Positions 25,112 to 33,503 are shown, numbered from the stretch's first letter. The stretch is DNA of 64,000 nt from Scybalosoma faecavium (GCA_018716135.1 DVKG01000006.1:186001-250000), one strand, 5' to 3'. A program made the numbers and translations. Notes: a model not told the origin generated them from the letters alone.

Positions 25112-25429
25112 ATGGCATGGGTATATCTGATATTCGCGGGGTTAATCGAAGTCTTTTGGGCTGTATGTATGAAGCTGTCGGAAGGTTTTACTGTTTTTAA
25201 ATTCTCCGCAATGACTGTCGCAGGACTTATCGCCAGTTTTCTGCTGCTCTCTCAGGCGACCAAAACGCTCCCCATAGGCACGGCCTACGCCATCTGGACG
25301 GGAATAGGCGCTCTCGGTGCAGTAATAATTGGTATAATAATGTTTAACGAGCCGGCCTCTCCCGTGCGCCTGTTTTTCGTATTGCTGCTGCTGGTCGGCA
25401 TAATCGGGCTGAAGCTCACGAGTCACTAA
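25112..25429 (+). CDS. gdx: SMR-family guanidinium exporter (Gdx/SugE type)
   Basis: This small multidrug-resistance protein has four helices and 105 aa. The essential glutamate is E13 in the first helix, in the context LIEVFWAVCMKLS, which fits the Gdx/SugE subtype rather than EmrE. AYAIWTGIGALGAV and IGIIMFNEPAS are also subtype-typical. The ATG at 25112 follows AGGAGG. The open frame extends upstream, but that part overlaps the riboswitch terminator. It is a single gene, controlled by the leader at 25005-25092, for export of guanidinium and related cations as a proton antiporter. Confidence 0.88.
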   Translation: MAWVYLIFAGLIEVFWAVCMKLSEGFTVFKFSAMTVAGLIASFLLLSQATKTLPIGTAYAIWTGIGALGAVIIGIIMFNEPASPVRLFFVLLLLVGIIGLKLTSH

Positions 25430-25503
25430 AGCCGTGTTTTTCTGTATATTATTTTTTAAAATGCAAAACCAATTCATCAAGAATATTTATCAAGAATTTA
25501 AAT

Positions 25504-25530
25504 CAGGGTGCGGAACAAAACCGCACCCTG
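25504..25530. terminator. Bidirectional terminator between gdx and ybbR
   Basis: CAGGGTGCGG and CCGCACCCTG form a 10-bp perfect stem with AT-rich tracts on both sides, between the convergent gdx and ybbR genes. Confidence 0.75.
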
Positions 25531-25541
25531 TAACTTTATTT

Positions 25542-26807
25542 TTATTGCGCGTCAGTTATCGTCACCTTTACGTTGCTGACAGACAATTGCACCTTCACCG
25601 AATCCTGCACCAGATCTCCTACTACTATACTCACAGTATGCGTACCTTTTTTTAACTCGCTTAGATCTACGCTGAGCGATATATCATTTTCACTCAGCTC
25701 CTTTATTTCAGACCTTTCGCCGGATACAGTAGCATTGACTTCTATTGATTCCAGCTTGGCGCTTAATCCGTCGCCCAATCCCTTTATCGCTATTGGCAGA
25801 TTTCTGAACGTCTTTTCTGCCTGTTCTTCTTCTATTTGCACATACACCTCGACCTTTGAGCCGTCGATAAACGTTACGCCTTCTATTTCTGTCAAAGCGC
25901 CGTCCACCAGTACGCTGCTGTTTGCATTATTCACATTAATAGATTTTAGCTGAACAGAATCTATACCCGCGAGAGCGTCGGCCTGCGCGGCTATCCTTAC
26001 GCTGGAAGGCGAAAGCTCCAGACCTGCAACTGTGTAACCGCTTTGCACATTTGTTATCGCTTTATTCAGATCTTCGTATTCCACGGGCACCACTTTTGTA
26101 GGAAGCACCTTCACCGTAACTATCGTCGACGGCATCGAGCTGGTAAGCACGTCACTCGAGACCTGCTCTCCCTCAGAGTTGTAAAGAGTCAGCAGATACG
26201 TCGCGCGTACATTGCTCTGCAATCCCGATATAGGAACATAGCATACGGCTCTCGTTACATCGTTAATCTTTGAAGCCGCGCCTTTTATTGTAACGGAATT
26301 TGACTCCAGCACAGGCTCGAAAGCATAATATCCATCCGCCGCACTCCCCTGAACCTCGCAGGTGACGGGAATTTCCTTCTCAGCTATGTTGTCTATCGTC
26401 AAGTTCACCTGTTCTGCGCTCATTTTTATATTGGACGCCGTTATCCCTGACGTAAGCGCAGCGTTCAGCCCAACCGTTTTCTGCCCTGTCGAGGAAACCG
26501 CGCTTAAATCTGCCGTCACATTTATAGAGCTTTGCGAAACGGATGAATAATACCTGTTTGACACCGTAAGCTGAACATCCACAGTTTCCCTGAACCCTGC
26601 GTCCGACATATCCACCATGAGCCCTTTAGCAGTCAATTCTTCATATCCGACATAGCTTATGGGTACGTCTCGTATCGTTATCGTGCGCATCGTCGACGGA
26701 TTAGACATAAGAGTGCTCCACAACAGAAAGGCGAAAATCAAAGCAACTATTTTATACGACAAGTTTTTTTTCAACATTGCGAGCAGCTTTTTAAGAATCT
26801 TTTTCAT
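25542..26807 (-). CDS. ybbR: YbbR-domain regulator of the diadenylate cyclase
   Basis: CdaR/YbbR proteins bind the membrane-bound cyclase CdaA from outside the membrane and tune c-di-AMP output. The protein has an N-terminal membrane helix (residues about 18-36, ending LLWSTLMSNPS) and then four YbbR repeats of about 80 residues to the C terminus (about 421 aa in all). The ATG at 26807 (MKKILKKLL) is best; the open frame extends 10 codons into cdaA. The overlap with cdaA indicates co-translation. Confidence 0.88.
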   Translation of the reverse strand: MKKILKKLLAMLKKNLSYKIVALIFAFLLWSTLMSNPSTMRTITIRDVPISYVGYEELTAKGLMVDMSDAGFRETVDVQLTVSNRYYSSVSQSSINVTADLSAVSSTGQKTVGLNAALTSGITASNIKMSAEQVNLTIDNIAEKEIPVTCEVQGSAADGYYAFEPVLESNSVTIKGAASKINDVTRAVCYVPISGLQSNVRATYLLTLYNSEGEQVSSDVLTSSMPSTIVTVKVLPTKVVPVEYEDLNKAITNVQSGYTVAGLELSPSSVRIAAQADALAGIDSVQLKSINVNNANSSVLVDGALTEIEGVTFIDGSKVEVYVQIEEEQAEKTFRNLPIAIKGLGDGLSAKLESIEVNATVSGERSEIKELSENDISLSVDLSELKKGTHTVSIVVGDLVQDSVKVQLSVSNVKVTITDAQ

Positions 26808-27657
26808 CGTCCTGTCGCTCCTTTCGCCTGAATACACTGCCTATGGAGCGTATCTTCTTGCTCGCGGTCTCCGGAGATGCGTAAAGCTCGTTAAGTATCC
26901 CGCGCAGCGCTTTTCTGTCTATATAGCGCGAGAGAACGCCATCGTGCGCCTTAGAGATTATCCCGGTCTCTTCTGATACTATTATTATAACCGCGTCCGA
27001 CATTTCAGACATTCCGAGACCCGCTCTGTGTCTCGTACCCAAATCGCTGGATAGATTAGGGTTATTGCTCAGCGGGAGGAAACATCCCGCAGCTACAATC
27101 CGATTATTTTTCAGTATCATCGCGCCGTCATGCATTGGAGAATTCGGCACGAATATATTCTCTATCAGTTCGCTGGAGATTCGCGCGTCCAGCGTCGTTC
27201 CGCTCTCTATTATGTCCTTCAGCCCCGTCTTCCGCTCGAACACCATAAGCGCACCTATCTTCCTTATCGAAAGATTAAGTATCGCGCGCTCTATGTTCTC
27301 TATATCCTTAGTGTCCTCGGAAACCATGTTGTTATCAAAGCCTATTCCGAAGAATCTCCCTCTTCCTACTCTCTCAAGCGCCTTTCTAATCTCGGGTTGG
27401 AATATGACCACTATTATAACCGCGCCCGCTTCTATTACATAGTTCAGCAGCGCTGAAACCGCCGTCAAACCTATCCATTGGCATATCAGCGCAAATAAAA
27501 GAAATACGCCCAAACCCTTGAGAACTTGAATAGCTCTGGTTTTGCGCGTTATTATAAGCAGCCCGTAAATTATAAAAGTTACGAGCAAAATGTCTATCGC
27601 ATCCTTGACCCCAAATTCGCCGATGCTTATCCTGATTGATTGCAGTATATCGCCCAC
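26791..27657 (-). CDS. cdaA: Diadenylate cyclase CdaA
   Basis: This enzyme makes cyclic di-AMP from two ATP. Three membrane helices (about residues 18-35, 42-60 and 65-85) are followed by the DAC domain with the catalytic MHDGAMI and GTRHRAGLGMSE motifs. I chose the GTG at 27657 because AAGGA lies 8 bases upstream. The longer open frame from a TTG at 27708 adds 17 residues with no counterpart in the family. The resulting 288 aa matches CdaA. c-di-AMP often controls potassium uptake and osmolyte transport; trkA/trkH near 59-61 kb are possible targets. Confidence 0.93.
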   Translation of the reverse strand: MGDILQSIRISIGEFGVKDAIDILLVTFIIYGLLIITRKTRAIQVLKGLGVFLLFALICQWIGLTAVSALLNYVIEAGAVIIVVIFQPEIRKALERVGRGRFFGIGFDNNMVSEDTKDIENIERAILNLSIRKIGALMVFERKTGLKDIIESGTTLDARISSELIENIFVPNSPMHDGAMILKNNRIVAAGCFLPLSNNPNLSSDLGTRHRAGLGMSEMSDAVIIIVSEETGIISKAHDGVLSRYIDRKALRGILNELYASPETASKKIRSIGSVFRRKERQDDEKDS

Positions 27658-27762
27658 AGCTGATGTCCTTCCCCAAACAAAGCATTCCCAACTATTATTA
27701 TATAACAAAAATAATAAAAAGTGCGAATGTATTGTGAAGATTTAGCGATTATTCACATTTTT

Positions 27763-28845
27763 CTATTTCAATCGCTCTATAATTGCCATGAGCACGTCGT
27801 CTTTGCATCCATCCGCCTGCTCTTCATACTCATCCAGAAAAGCGTCGGAATCAAACTCCTCTTTTCCGAATTTTGTTTTTATTTCTTTCAGAGCCTCCTG
27901 CGTGTCGAAAAGTCCGTCAGTGTACAGCATGATTCTGCCGCCTTTTAAAATAGTCTCTTTTCGTATTTCTCTTTCATGCAGCGCGCTCCAGCTGCATATG
28001 GGCAGCCCTGCCTGCCTTATCTCGCGAACGCCCCTGTCGTCTGCTATCAGCGGCGGAACGCTATGTCCCATATTCATGCACTCCAGCTCTCCGCTCTCCG
28101 CGTCCAGAGCGGCGAGGAACGCCGTTATATATACTTCGCTCCCCAGCCCCAGCTCACGGAACGCCTCGGTCAGCATCTGCGCCAGCTCCGCTATATTCGC
28201 CGTGCGTCTGGCAGCTGAGGCGACTTCACTGCGCAAAAACACCGTCAGCATAGCCGCCTGAACACCATGCCCGCTAACGTCGCTGATAAACATGAGCGTC
28301 CGCCCGTCTGTCATCCGCGCAGCTTCGAACATGTCTCCGCCGACGTGATTGCAGGGATGAAATCGAATACTCAATCTATAGCCGTTTATATTCGGCATAG
28401 CCGTTCGGAGTATTGTATTCTGCATTGCACGGGCCATCTGCATATCGCGCATCATTCTATCGTTGGATTCCATTATCTGCGTCCGCAGTCTGACCATATC
28501 CGTGCTGTCGCGGAACACCTCCACTACGCCGACATATCCGCCGTCTGCGTCATACACCGGCTCCGCCTTCACGGAATATATTCTCTCGCCTATATGCCTT
28601 TCCGTTTCGAGGGAGTGTTCGCCTCTGCTCGCCCTGATACTCAGGCAGTCCGCACATCGCTCTGTCAGACTGAGACAGCGGAAGCACTTCCTTCCAACGC
28701 ATCCTCCGACCGCCTCTATCATGGCTTTGTTCGCCAACAGAACTATTCCGTCTTCGTTCACCACTCGCACTAAATCCGTCATGGAGTCTATTACTAAATA
28801 TATCTGATCGATATCTTTTATTATCGTATCCATTTCTCCCACCAT
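27763..28845 (-). CDS. PAS-SpoIIE-type serine phosphatase
   Basis: The N-terminal PAS domain (about residues 15-120) contains a four-cysteine cluster in GRKCFRCLSLTERCADCLS, which could bind a metal or Fe-S cluster. A linker helix (about 125-145) follows, then a PP2C-like SpoIIE domain with GGDMFEA, FISDVSGHG, MLYTDGLFDT and DDVLMAIIE carrying the metal-binding aspartates. Such proteins dephosphorylate anti-sigma antagonists. No anti-sigma factor is nearby. The start could be the ATG at 28845 or 28833. A small gene at 28924-29085 is directly upstream in the same direction. Confidence 0.82.
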   Translation of the reverse strand: MVGEMDTIIKDIDQIYLVIDSMTDLVRVVNEDGIVLLANKAMIEAVGGCVGRKCFRCLSLTERCADCLSIRASRGEHSLETERHIGERIYSVKAEPVYDADGGYVGVVEVFRDSTDMVRLRTQIMESNDRMMRDMQMARAMQNTILRTAMPNINGYRLSIRFHPCNHVGGDMFEAARMTDGRTLMFISDVSGHGVQAAMLTVFLRSEVASAARRTANIAELAQMLTEAFRELGLGSEVYITAFLAALDAESGELECMNMGHSVPPLIADDRGVREIRQAGLPICSWSALHEREIRKETILKGGRIMLYTDGLFDTQEALKEIKTKFGKEEFDSDAFLDEYEEQADGCKDDVLMAIIERLK

Positions 28846-28923
28846 AAGCGTCTTTCGTTTTTCGTTTTCAACTTTGATAATTATATCACACTTAGACGGA
28901 GTATATCAACGATAATAAAATTC

Positions 28924-29085
28924 TTAGCCCCGCATATCCTCCTCCGTCAGCTCTGCTGCACGCCTGCTCATTTCAATCAATTCTTCACTTTCACATATTC
29001 TTTCGCCGCTGCTGAGTATTCTAACTGCAAGAGCATTCATGCTGCGCACCAGCTCTGCCCACGTCTGTATCGAGTCATGCTTCAT
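28924..29085 (-). CDS. Unrecognised 53-aa protein, possibly Spo0E-like fold
   Basis: The 53-codon frame has an ATG preceded by a strong AGGAGG ribosome-binding site (complement of 29091-29097) and ends with TAA. The product begins MKHDSIQTWAELVRSMNALA and predicts two helices separated by a short SSGERICE turn, ending SRRAAELTEEDMRG. Two short antiparallel helices with SEELIEMSRRAAEL in the second recall Spo0E-type aspartyl phosphatases, but the defining SQELD-type motif is not intact, so this is only a structural hint. It lies 78 bp upstream of the PAS-SpoIIE phosphatase gene, same strand, and may share its transcript. Confidence 0.6.
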   Translation of the reverse strand: MKHDSIQTWAELVRSMNALAVRILSSGERICESEELIEMSRRAAELTEEDMRG

Positions 29086-29259
29086 TGTTTTCCTCCTGAT
29101 TTTTAGTCTGTTTGCTATATACTACTCGCGTTCCCGGCCTAAAAGTACAGGCTCGGCAGCATTTTTTATTTTCCTGCAAAGGTGCGCTTTTTTCGCTGTT
29201 ACAGCACATATAATATGCGGCACAGGACATATCATCCCGTAAAAATCTTACCTTTCCTC

Positions 29260-29288
29260 TGGACTTATCCGCTTTTCTATTATATAAT
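29260..29288 (+). promoter_or_regulatory. Probable promoter of the S26-like gene
   Basis: TGGACT (29260-29265) and TATAAT (29283-29288) are 17 bases apart, about 38 bases before the gene. The -35 match is modest. Confidence 0.5.
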
Positions 29289-29325
29289 CTTATAGATGAA
29301 TATTTCTTAACAGTTAGAGGTTATG

Positions 29326-30273
29326 ATGGCAAAGAAATCAAAAAAACAAAAAAGCGGCGTCGGAACGCTTATACTTCTGCTCTTCGCGAGCCTGATTCTT
29401 ATGATAGTCACCGGATACTTAGCCGTATGCGGATATATGGGGATGGGAACCGGAGAAATGCCCTCCGTCTTTGGCACAAGCTTATATGTAGTGCAGAACG
29501 ACGTAGACCGCGTTCCCTCAGGTTCTGCAATAATCACGGACAGAACCGCTTCCGGCTTCGAAGTAGGCGACCCGATAGTGTTCTACAATCCCGCTCTTGA
29601 GACTGATAATAAAATAATGTTCCAGTATATCTCTGAGATAGACGGTGACATTTACAAAACAGTAAATGCTGCGAACGAGAATCCTGTAGACGTATCCGGC
29701 AACATGCTGCGCGGGCTTGCAGTGTCTTTCACACCTTTTGTAGGTACTGTCTTGACTTTCGCACAAACTACGACCGGTACGATTATCTTTATCGTAGTCA
29801 CTATAATCCTTATCGCTCTCTTTATATACGCTTTCTATCAGCTTTTCTTCGGACGAAGAAAGCGTAAAAAAGCAATGAACAGCGGCCTCTTAGAACAATA
29901 CGACGACTTCGAAGACGACGAAATAGACGCAAGAGATGAACAGGAGGCTCACGAAGAATTTGTCCGCGAATACAACAAGGCAAAAAACAAAAAAGCCGGT
30001 AAATCCGCCAGCAGACATATCATTCCGGACGCTTCCGGCTCAGAAAAAAGCAACAACGACAGCGACAGCGCCTCTTACATTTACACTCTGACGTGCTCGG
30101 AGGAAGACGCTGAAACTCTGCTCTCCATAATACAGAAAATCATAAAAAAGCTAAGCGTATCTGTCTCGGCTGAGATCTCCATTTTCGGAGACGAAATCGA
30201 AATCAGCGGAGAACGCAAGGACGTAGATAAAGTTCTTAGTACATTCGAAAAAGTAATGGAGAGAATGGGCTGA
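29326..30273 (+). CDS. Membrane protein with signal-peptidase-I-like region, probably inactive
   Basis: The roughly 315-aa protein has a basic N terminus, a membrane helix at about residues 12-38, and an external domain. That domain (MPSVFGTSLYVVQNDVDRVP, then SGSAIITDRTASGFEVGDPIVFYN) follows the layout of SipW-type S26 signal peptidases. The catalytic SGSMEP serine motif is replaced by MPSVFGTS, and I see no clear catalytic Lys or His. A second helix is at about residues 150-175, followed by a long acidic/charged linker and a compact C-terminal domain (residues 245-315). The second ATG of an ATGATG start is better spaced from GAGG. It is monocistronic with its own promoter and terminator. 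Function unknown. Confidence 0.65.
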   Translation: MAKKSKKQKSGVGTLILLLFASLILMIVTGYLAVCGYMGMGTGEMPSVFGTSLYVVQNDVDRVPSGSAIITDRTASGFEVGDPIVFYNPALETDNKIMFQYISEIDGDIYKTVNAANENPVDVSGNMLRGLAVSFTPFVGTVLTFAQTTTGTIIFIVVTIILIALFIYAFYQLFFGRRKRKKAMNSGLLEQYDDFEDDEIDARDEQEAHEEFVREYNKAKNKKAGKSASRHIIPDASGSEKSNNDSDSASYIYTLTCSEEDAETLLSIIQKIIKKLSVSVSAEISIFGDEIEISGERKDVDKVLSTFEKVMERMG

Positions 30274-30291
30274 GTCATAAAGAGAATCACA

Positions 30292-30316
30292 GGAACGGTA
30301 CACCCGTTCCTTTTTT
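30292..30316 (+). terminator. Terminator of the S26-like gene
   Basis: GGAACGG and CCGTTCC form a 7-bp stem followed by TTTTTT, 19 bases after the stop codon. Confidence 0.85.
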
Positions 30317-30343
30317 ATATATTATTATATTATTTTTTAATAT

Positions 30344-30377
30344 TAAAAAGATACGCTGATATAAAACCGGCGTATCT
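30344..30377 (-). terminator. Terminator of the panGBCD operon
   Basis: On the minus strand AGATACGC and GCGTATCT form a perfect 8-bp stem followed by five T residues, downstream of panD. Confidence 0.8.
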
Positions 30378-30401
30378 CAGTGCTTTGCTTTTGTTTTTAA
30401 A

Positions 30402-30791
30402 TTACATATCTTTCAGCAGGCCATGCTTTTCATAATTTGTAACACGAGAAATACGATTGTCGTCGTCTACAAATATAACTGTCGGCTTGTGCGTCTTAGC
30501 CTCTTCAGGAGTCATGGAAGCGTAGCTCATGATAATTATCTTGTCTCCTGTGCTGACGCAGCGCGCCGCCGCTCCGTTTAGGCATATCATTCCGCTGCCT
30601 CTCTCGCCCGCGATGGTATATGTCTCGAAACGGCTGCCGTTGTTAATATCTACGATCTGCACCTTTTCGTATTCCAGTATGCCGGAAGCTTCCAGCAGCT
30701 CGCTGTCCACAGTGATAGAGCCTACATAATCCAGCTCCGCCTGAACTACCGTAGCGCGATGTATTTTAGCCTTTAACAGTTCTACCGTCAT
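30402..30791 (-). CDS. panD: Aspartate 1-decarboxylase precursor
   Basis: It makes beta-alanine for pantothenate. The pyruvoyl enzyme is formed by self-cleavage between G24 and S25 in LDYVGSITVD; Y58-region residues and NGAAAR contribute to the active site. The length of 129 aa is typical. It is the last gene of the panG-panB-panC-panD operon, 1 base after the panC stop. Confidence 0.96.
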   Translation of the reverse strand: MTVELLKAKIHRATVVQAELDYVGSITVDSELLEASGILEYEKVQIVDINNGSRFETYTIAGERGSGMICLNGAAARCVSTGDKIIIMSYASMTPEEAKTHKPTVIFVDDDNRISRVTNYEKHGLLKDM

Positions 30792-30792
30792 C

Positions 30793-31638
30793 TCAGTCCT
30801 CCAGAATAAAATTGTCTATGAGTCTTGTCTTGCCGATATATACCGCCATGGCAACGAGCACGCTGCCTTCGAGCTTGTCCACCGGCTGCATGTTTATGCC
30901 GTCAACAGCTTCTACATAGTCTATACGCGCCAGAGGCTCGCTCTCGATGTTCCTCTTCATCGCCTCGACGAGAGCATTCGCATCTTTTTCGCCCTCCTGC
31001 ACGAGCTTCTGACCCAGAGCTATAGTCCTGCTCAAGATCAGGGCTGCTTTGCGCTCCTCTGCGCTCAGATATGTATTTCTGCTGGAACGTGCGAGTCCAT
31101 CCTCTTCGCGTACTATCGGACAGCCTACTATTTCAACATCCATGTTGAGATCACGCACCATTCTCTTTATAACCGCGAGTTGCTGAGCGTCCTTCTGACC
31201 GAAGAAGGCCTTGTCCGGAGCCGCAATGTTAAGCAGCTTTGTCACAACCGTACAGACGCCGCGGAAGTGAATAGGGCGGGATTTGCCGCATAGCTCCTCG
31301 TTGAGAACATCCATATCTACCCATGTGCAGAAATCCGGAGCGTACATATCCTCCGGCTCAGGATGAAAAACCATATCCGCTCCGCACTCTTTGAGCAAAG
31401 CGCAGTCGTGATCAAAATCTCTCGGATAGGAAGCTAAATCCTCGCCGGGTCCGAACTGCGTAGGATTCACAAATACGGAAGCTACAACTCGGTCGCACTG
31501 CGCATCCGCCGCGCGAACCAAGCTCGCATGGCCCTCGTGCAAATATCCCATCGTGGGGACGAGACCGATAGTTAAACCTTCGCGCTTCCAAGTCTTCACC
31601 TGCTCACGCACCTCAGAAACTGTCTTGGCAATAATCAT
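30793..31638 (-). CDS. panC: Pantothenate synthetase
   Basis: It joins pantoate and beta-alanine using ATP through a pantoyl-adenylate. Visible motifs are VPTMGYLHEGHASLV (HxGH class I synthetase motif), VFVNPTQFG, FGQKDAQQLAVIKRM and the KMSKS-like SSRNTYLS. The length of 281 aa is canonical. It is located between panB and panD in one operon. Confidence 0.96.
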   Translation of the reverse strand: MIIAKTVSEVREQVKTWKREGLTIGLVPTMGYLHEGHASLVRAADAQCDRVVASVFVNPTQFGPGEDLASYPRDFDHDCALLKECGADMVFHPEPEDMYAPDFCTWVDMDVLNEELCGKSRPIHFRGVCTVVTKLLNIAAPDKAFFGQKDAQQLAVIKRMVRDLNMDVEIVGCPIVREEDGLARSSRNTYLSAEERKAALILSRTIALGQKLVQEGEKDANALVEAMKRNIESEPLARIDYVEAVDGINMQPVDKLEGSVLVAMAVYIGKTRLIDNFILED

Positions 31639-31683
31639 TTTTATCGTTCTTTCTCCTTCGAAGTAATTGCTTTGTATTCTCTA

Positions 31684-32511
31684 TTAGTAAAGACGCTCGA
31701 GCGTATCGTCAGAGATGGAAAAGCTATGCGCCTCATCCGGGAAGGTCCCCGCCTTGACCTCTGCATCGTAATCCGCAAACGCCTTTTTCATAACCTCGCC
31801 TACATTAGCGAACTTCTTTACAAATTTCGGTACATAGTCAGTAAACATACCGAGCATATCCTGATAAACCAAAATTTGACCGTCGCAGCCTGCTCCTCCG
31901 CCTATGCCTATGGTGGGTATGTCCAGCTTTTCGGAAATCAGAGCCGCCAATCTGTCCGGCACACATTCCAGAACGACAGAAAACGCGCCTGCCTCCTGAA
32001 CAGCCAGAGCATCCTCTATAATCTGACGCGCGACCTTCTCATTCTTTCCCTGAACCTTGAAGCCGCCAAACATATTAACAGACTGAGGAGTCATGCCGAT
32101 ATGCGCCATTACAGGAATTCCTGCATCTTTAATCGCTTTTATCTGTTCGCACACCGTCGCGCCGCCTTCCAGCTTGACCGCTCCGCCGCGTCCTTCTTTC
32201 ATCAGTCTGCCCGCATTAACTACCGCATCATATATAGACGGCTGATAGGACATGAAGGGCATGTCGATGACAACCAGAGTATTTTCGCAGCCACGCGATA
32301 CAGCTCTGCCGTGATGTATCATGTCCTCCATCGTTACGGACAGAGTGTCAGGATATCCCAGGATTACATTTCCCAGAGAGTCGCCTACGAGTATTCCGTT
32401 TATGCCCGCCTCGTCCATCAGCTTAGCCGTGGAATAATCGTAGCAGGTCAGCATAGAGATCTTCTCTCCGTCTTTTTTCATTTTCGCGAAAGTCGCTGTA
32501 GTATTCTTCAT
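31684..32511 (-). CDS. panB: 3-methyl-2-oxobutanoate hydroxymethyltransferase
   Basis: It adds a hydroxymethyl group from methylene-THF to ketoisovalerate to give ketopantoate. The TIM-barrel protein of 275 aa shows LTCYDYSTAKLMDEAG, ILVGDSLGNVILGYPDT, VKLEGG and IPVMAHIGMTPQS. The ATG overlaps the panG stop by 4 bases, so product ketopantoate is made next to its reductase. Confidence 0.96.
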   Translation of the reverse strand: MKNTTATFAKMKKDGEKISMLTCYDYSTAKLMDEAGINGILVGDSLGNVILGYPDTLSVTMEDMIHHGRAVSRGCENTLVVIDMPFMSYQPSIYDAVVNAGRLMKEGRGGAVKLEGGATVCEQIKAIKDAGIPVMAHIGMTPQSVNMFGGFKVQGKNEKVARQIIEDALAVQEAGAFSVVLECVPDRLAALISEKLDIPTIGIGGGAGCDGQILVYQDMLGMFTDYVPKFVKKFANVGEVMKKAFADYDAEVKAGTFPDEAHSFSISDDTLERLY

Positions 32512-33368
32512 TTTTCAGTCTCCCCTTTGAGAATTCTTTCCATGAGACTATAGTCTCCGTCCGGATGCCTGAGCTTAGCTATCTCTACGACAGCCTCAGA
32601 CAACATCACATACAATCCGCGCACATACTCATCGTCCAGACACGCAAGATGCTTCTCCACCGTGCCTGTATCGTTGCGCTCCACCGGCCCGGTCAGGCTT
32701 TTTACCGGACCATCCTCCGTGACATGCTTCATGTTTCCGAGCATCAGCGGGCCCAGCGCCTTGAGAGCGTTCTCCTCCGAAAAGCCGCATTCCTCCAGCA
32801 GAAGAAGGCTTTGCCGCGCCAGACCTACGACCAGATTGCTCCCCATGACGGCAGCGGCATGGTATTTCACTTTGCTTTCCGGTCGTATCACCTGTACCGT
32901 CAATCCCACGCCTGTCAGCATGCCGCGCACATCCTCAAGCTTTTCCGCACTGCCCTCGAGTGCAAAAAAAACATCCGGCAGCTCCTCGTAAGCGTGATAA
33001 CGATCGCTTACTGCGAACAGCGGATGAACAGAATACCCATATGCGCCCGTCTCTGCTATTCCTGCGAAAGCATCCCCCGCACAGAGAGCGCCGCTACAGT
33101 GGCAGACTATCTTATTCTCAATTTTCAGCCGACGTATCTCGTCAAATACCTGAGCTATCCGCCCATCGGGAACAGTCAAAAACAGAACGTCACAGTCCGA
33201 GACTATCTCTTCTATCGTCTCATATGCTCGCGTGTTCGTAAATCGTGCCGCCTCATCAGCCGAGGTCTCGTGCAGACTGAAAAAGCCTCGCACATCCAGA
33301 CCGTTGGCAGTAAAGTACTTCGCCAGAGTAAAGCCGACTTTTCCTGCTCCAATAAATCCAATCTTCAG
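32508..33368 (-). CDS. panG: PanG-type ketopantoate reductase (DUF2520/Rossmann), probable CTG start
   Basis: This member of the Rossmann-like/DUF2520 family is associated with pantothenate synthesis and proposed as a PanE replacement (PanG). The NAD(P) motif KIGFIGAGKVGFTLAKYF is only encoded if translation starts at or near the CTG at 33366-33368. There is no ATG, GTG or TTG before the motif, because two TGA codons lie 6-9 bases further up. AAAGGGTGAT sits at suitable distance. The next in-frame GTG (33293) would delete the nucleotide-binding loop. The later body shows CHCSGALCAGDAF and YSVHPLFAV. The gene heads panBCD and overlaps panB. A base error in the sequence is the alternative to a CTG start. 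Confidence 0.78.
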   Translation of the reverse strand: MKIGFIGAGKVGFTLAKYFTANGLDVRGFFSLHETSADEAARFTNTRAYETIEEIVSDCDVLFLTVPDGRIAQVFDEIRRLKIENKIVCHCSGALCAGDAFAGIAETGAYGYSVHPLFAVSDRYHAYEELPDVFFALEGSAEKLEDVRGMLTGVGLTVQVIRPESKVKYHAAAVMGSNLVVGLARQSLLLLEECGFSEENALKALGPLMLGNMKHVTEDGPVKSLTGPVERNDTGTVEKHLACLDDEYVRGLYVMLSEAVVEIAKLRHPDGDYSLMERILKGETEK

Positions 33369-33503
33369 TGTTCATCACCCTTTCGCTATATAACAGTTCC
33401 AGGTGACGCTCCGAGTCCTGTCCCATAGGGTATAGGCTGGGAATTAAAAAATAAGGTTCGTATTGTGATATAGTCTCCACATGGAATACCATTCATCCGT
33501 TAG

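Noticed and set aside
33256..33492. A 78-codon frame overlapping the panG start
   Set aside because: Its second half is panG read in the wrong frame and its start has no ribosome-binding site. It is kept only as a possible sign of an indel or leaderless upstream peptide.
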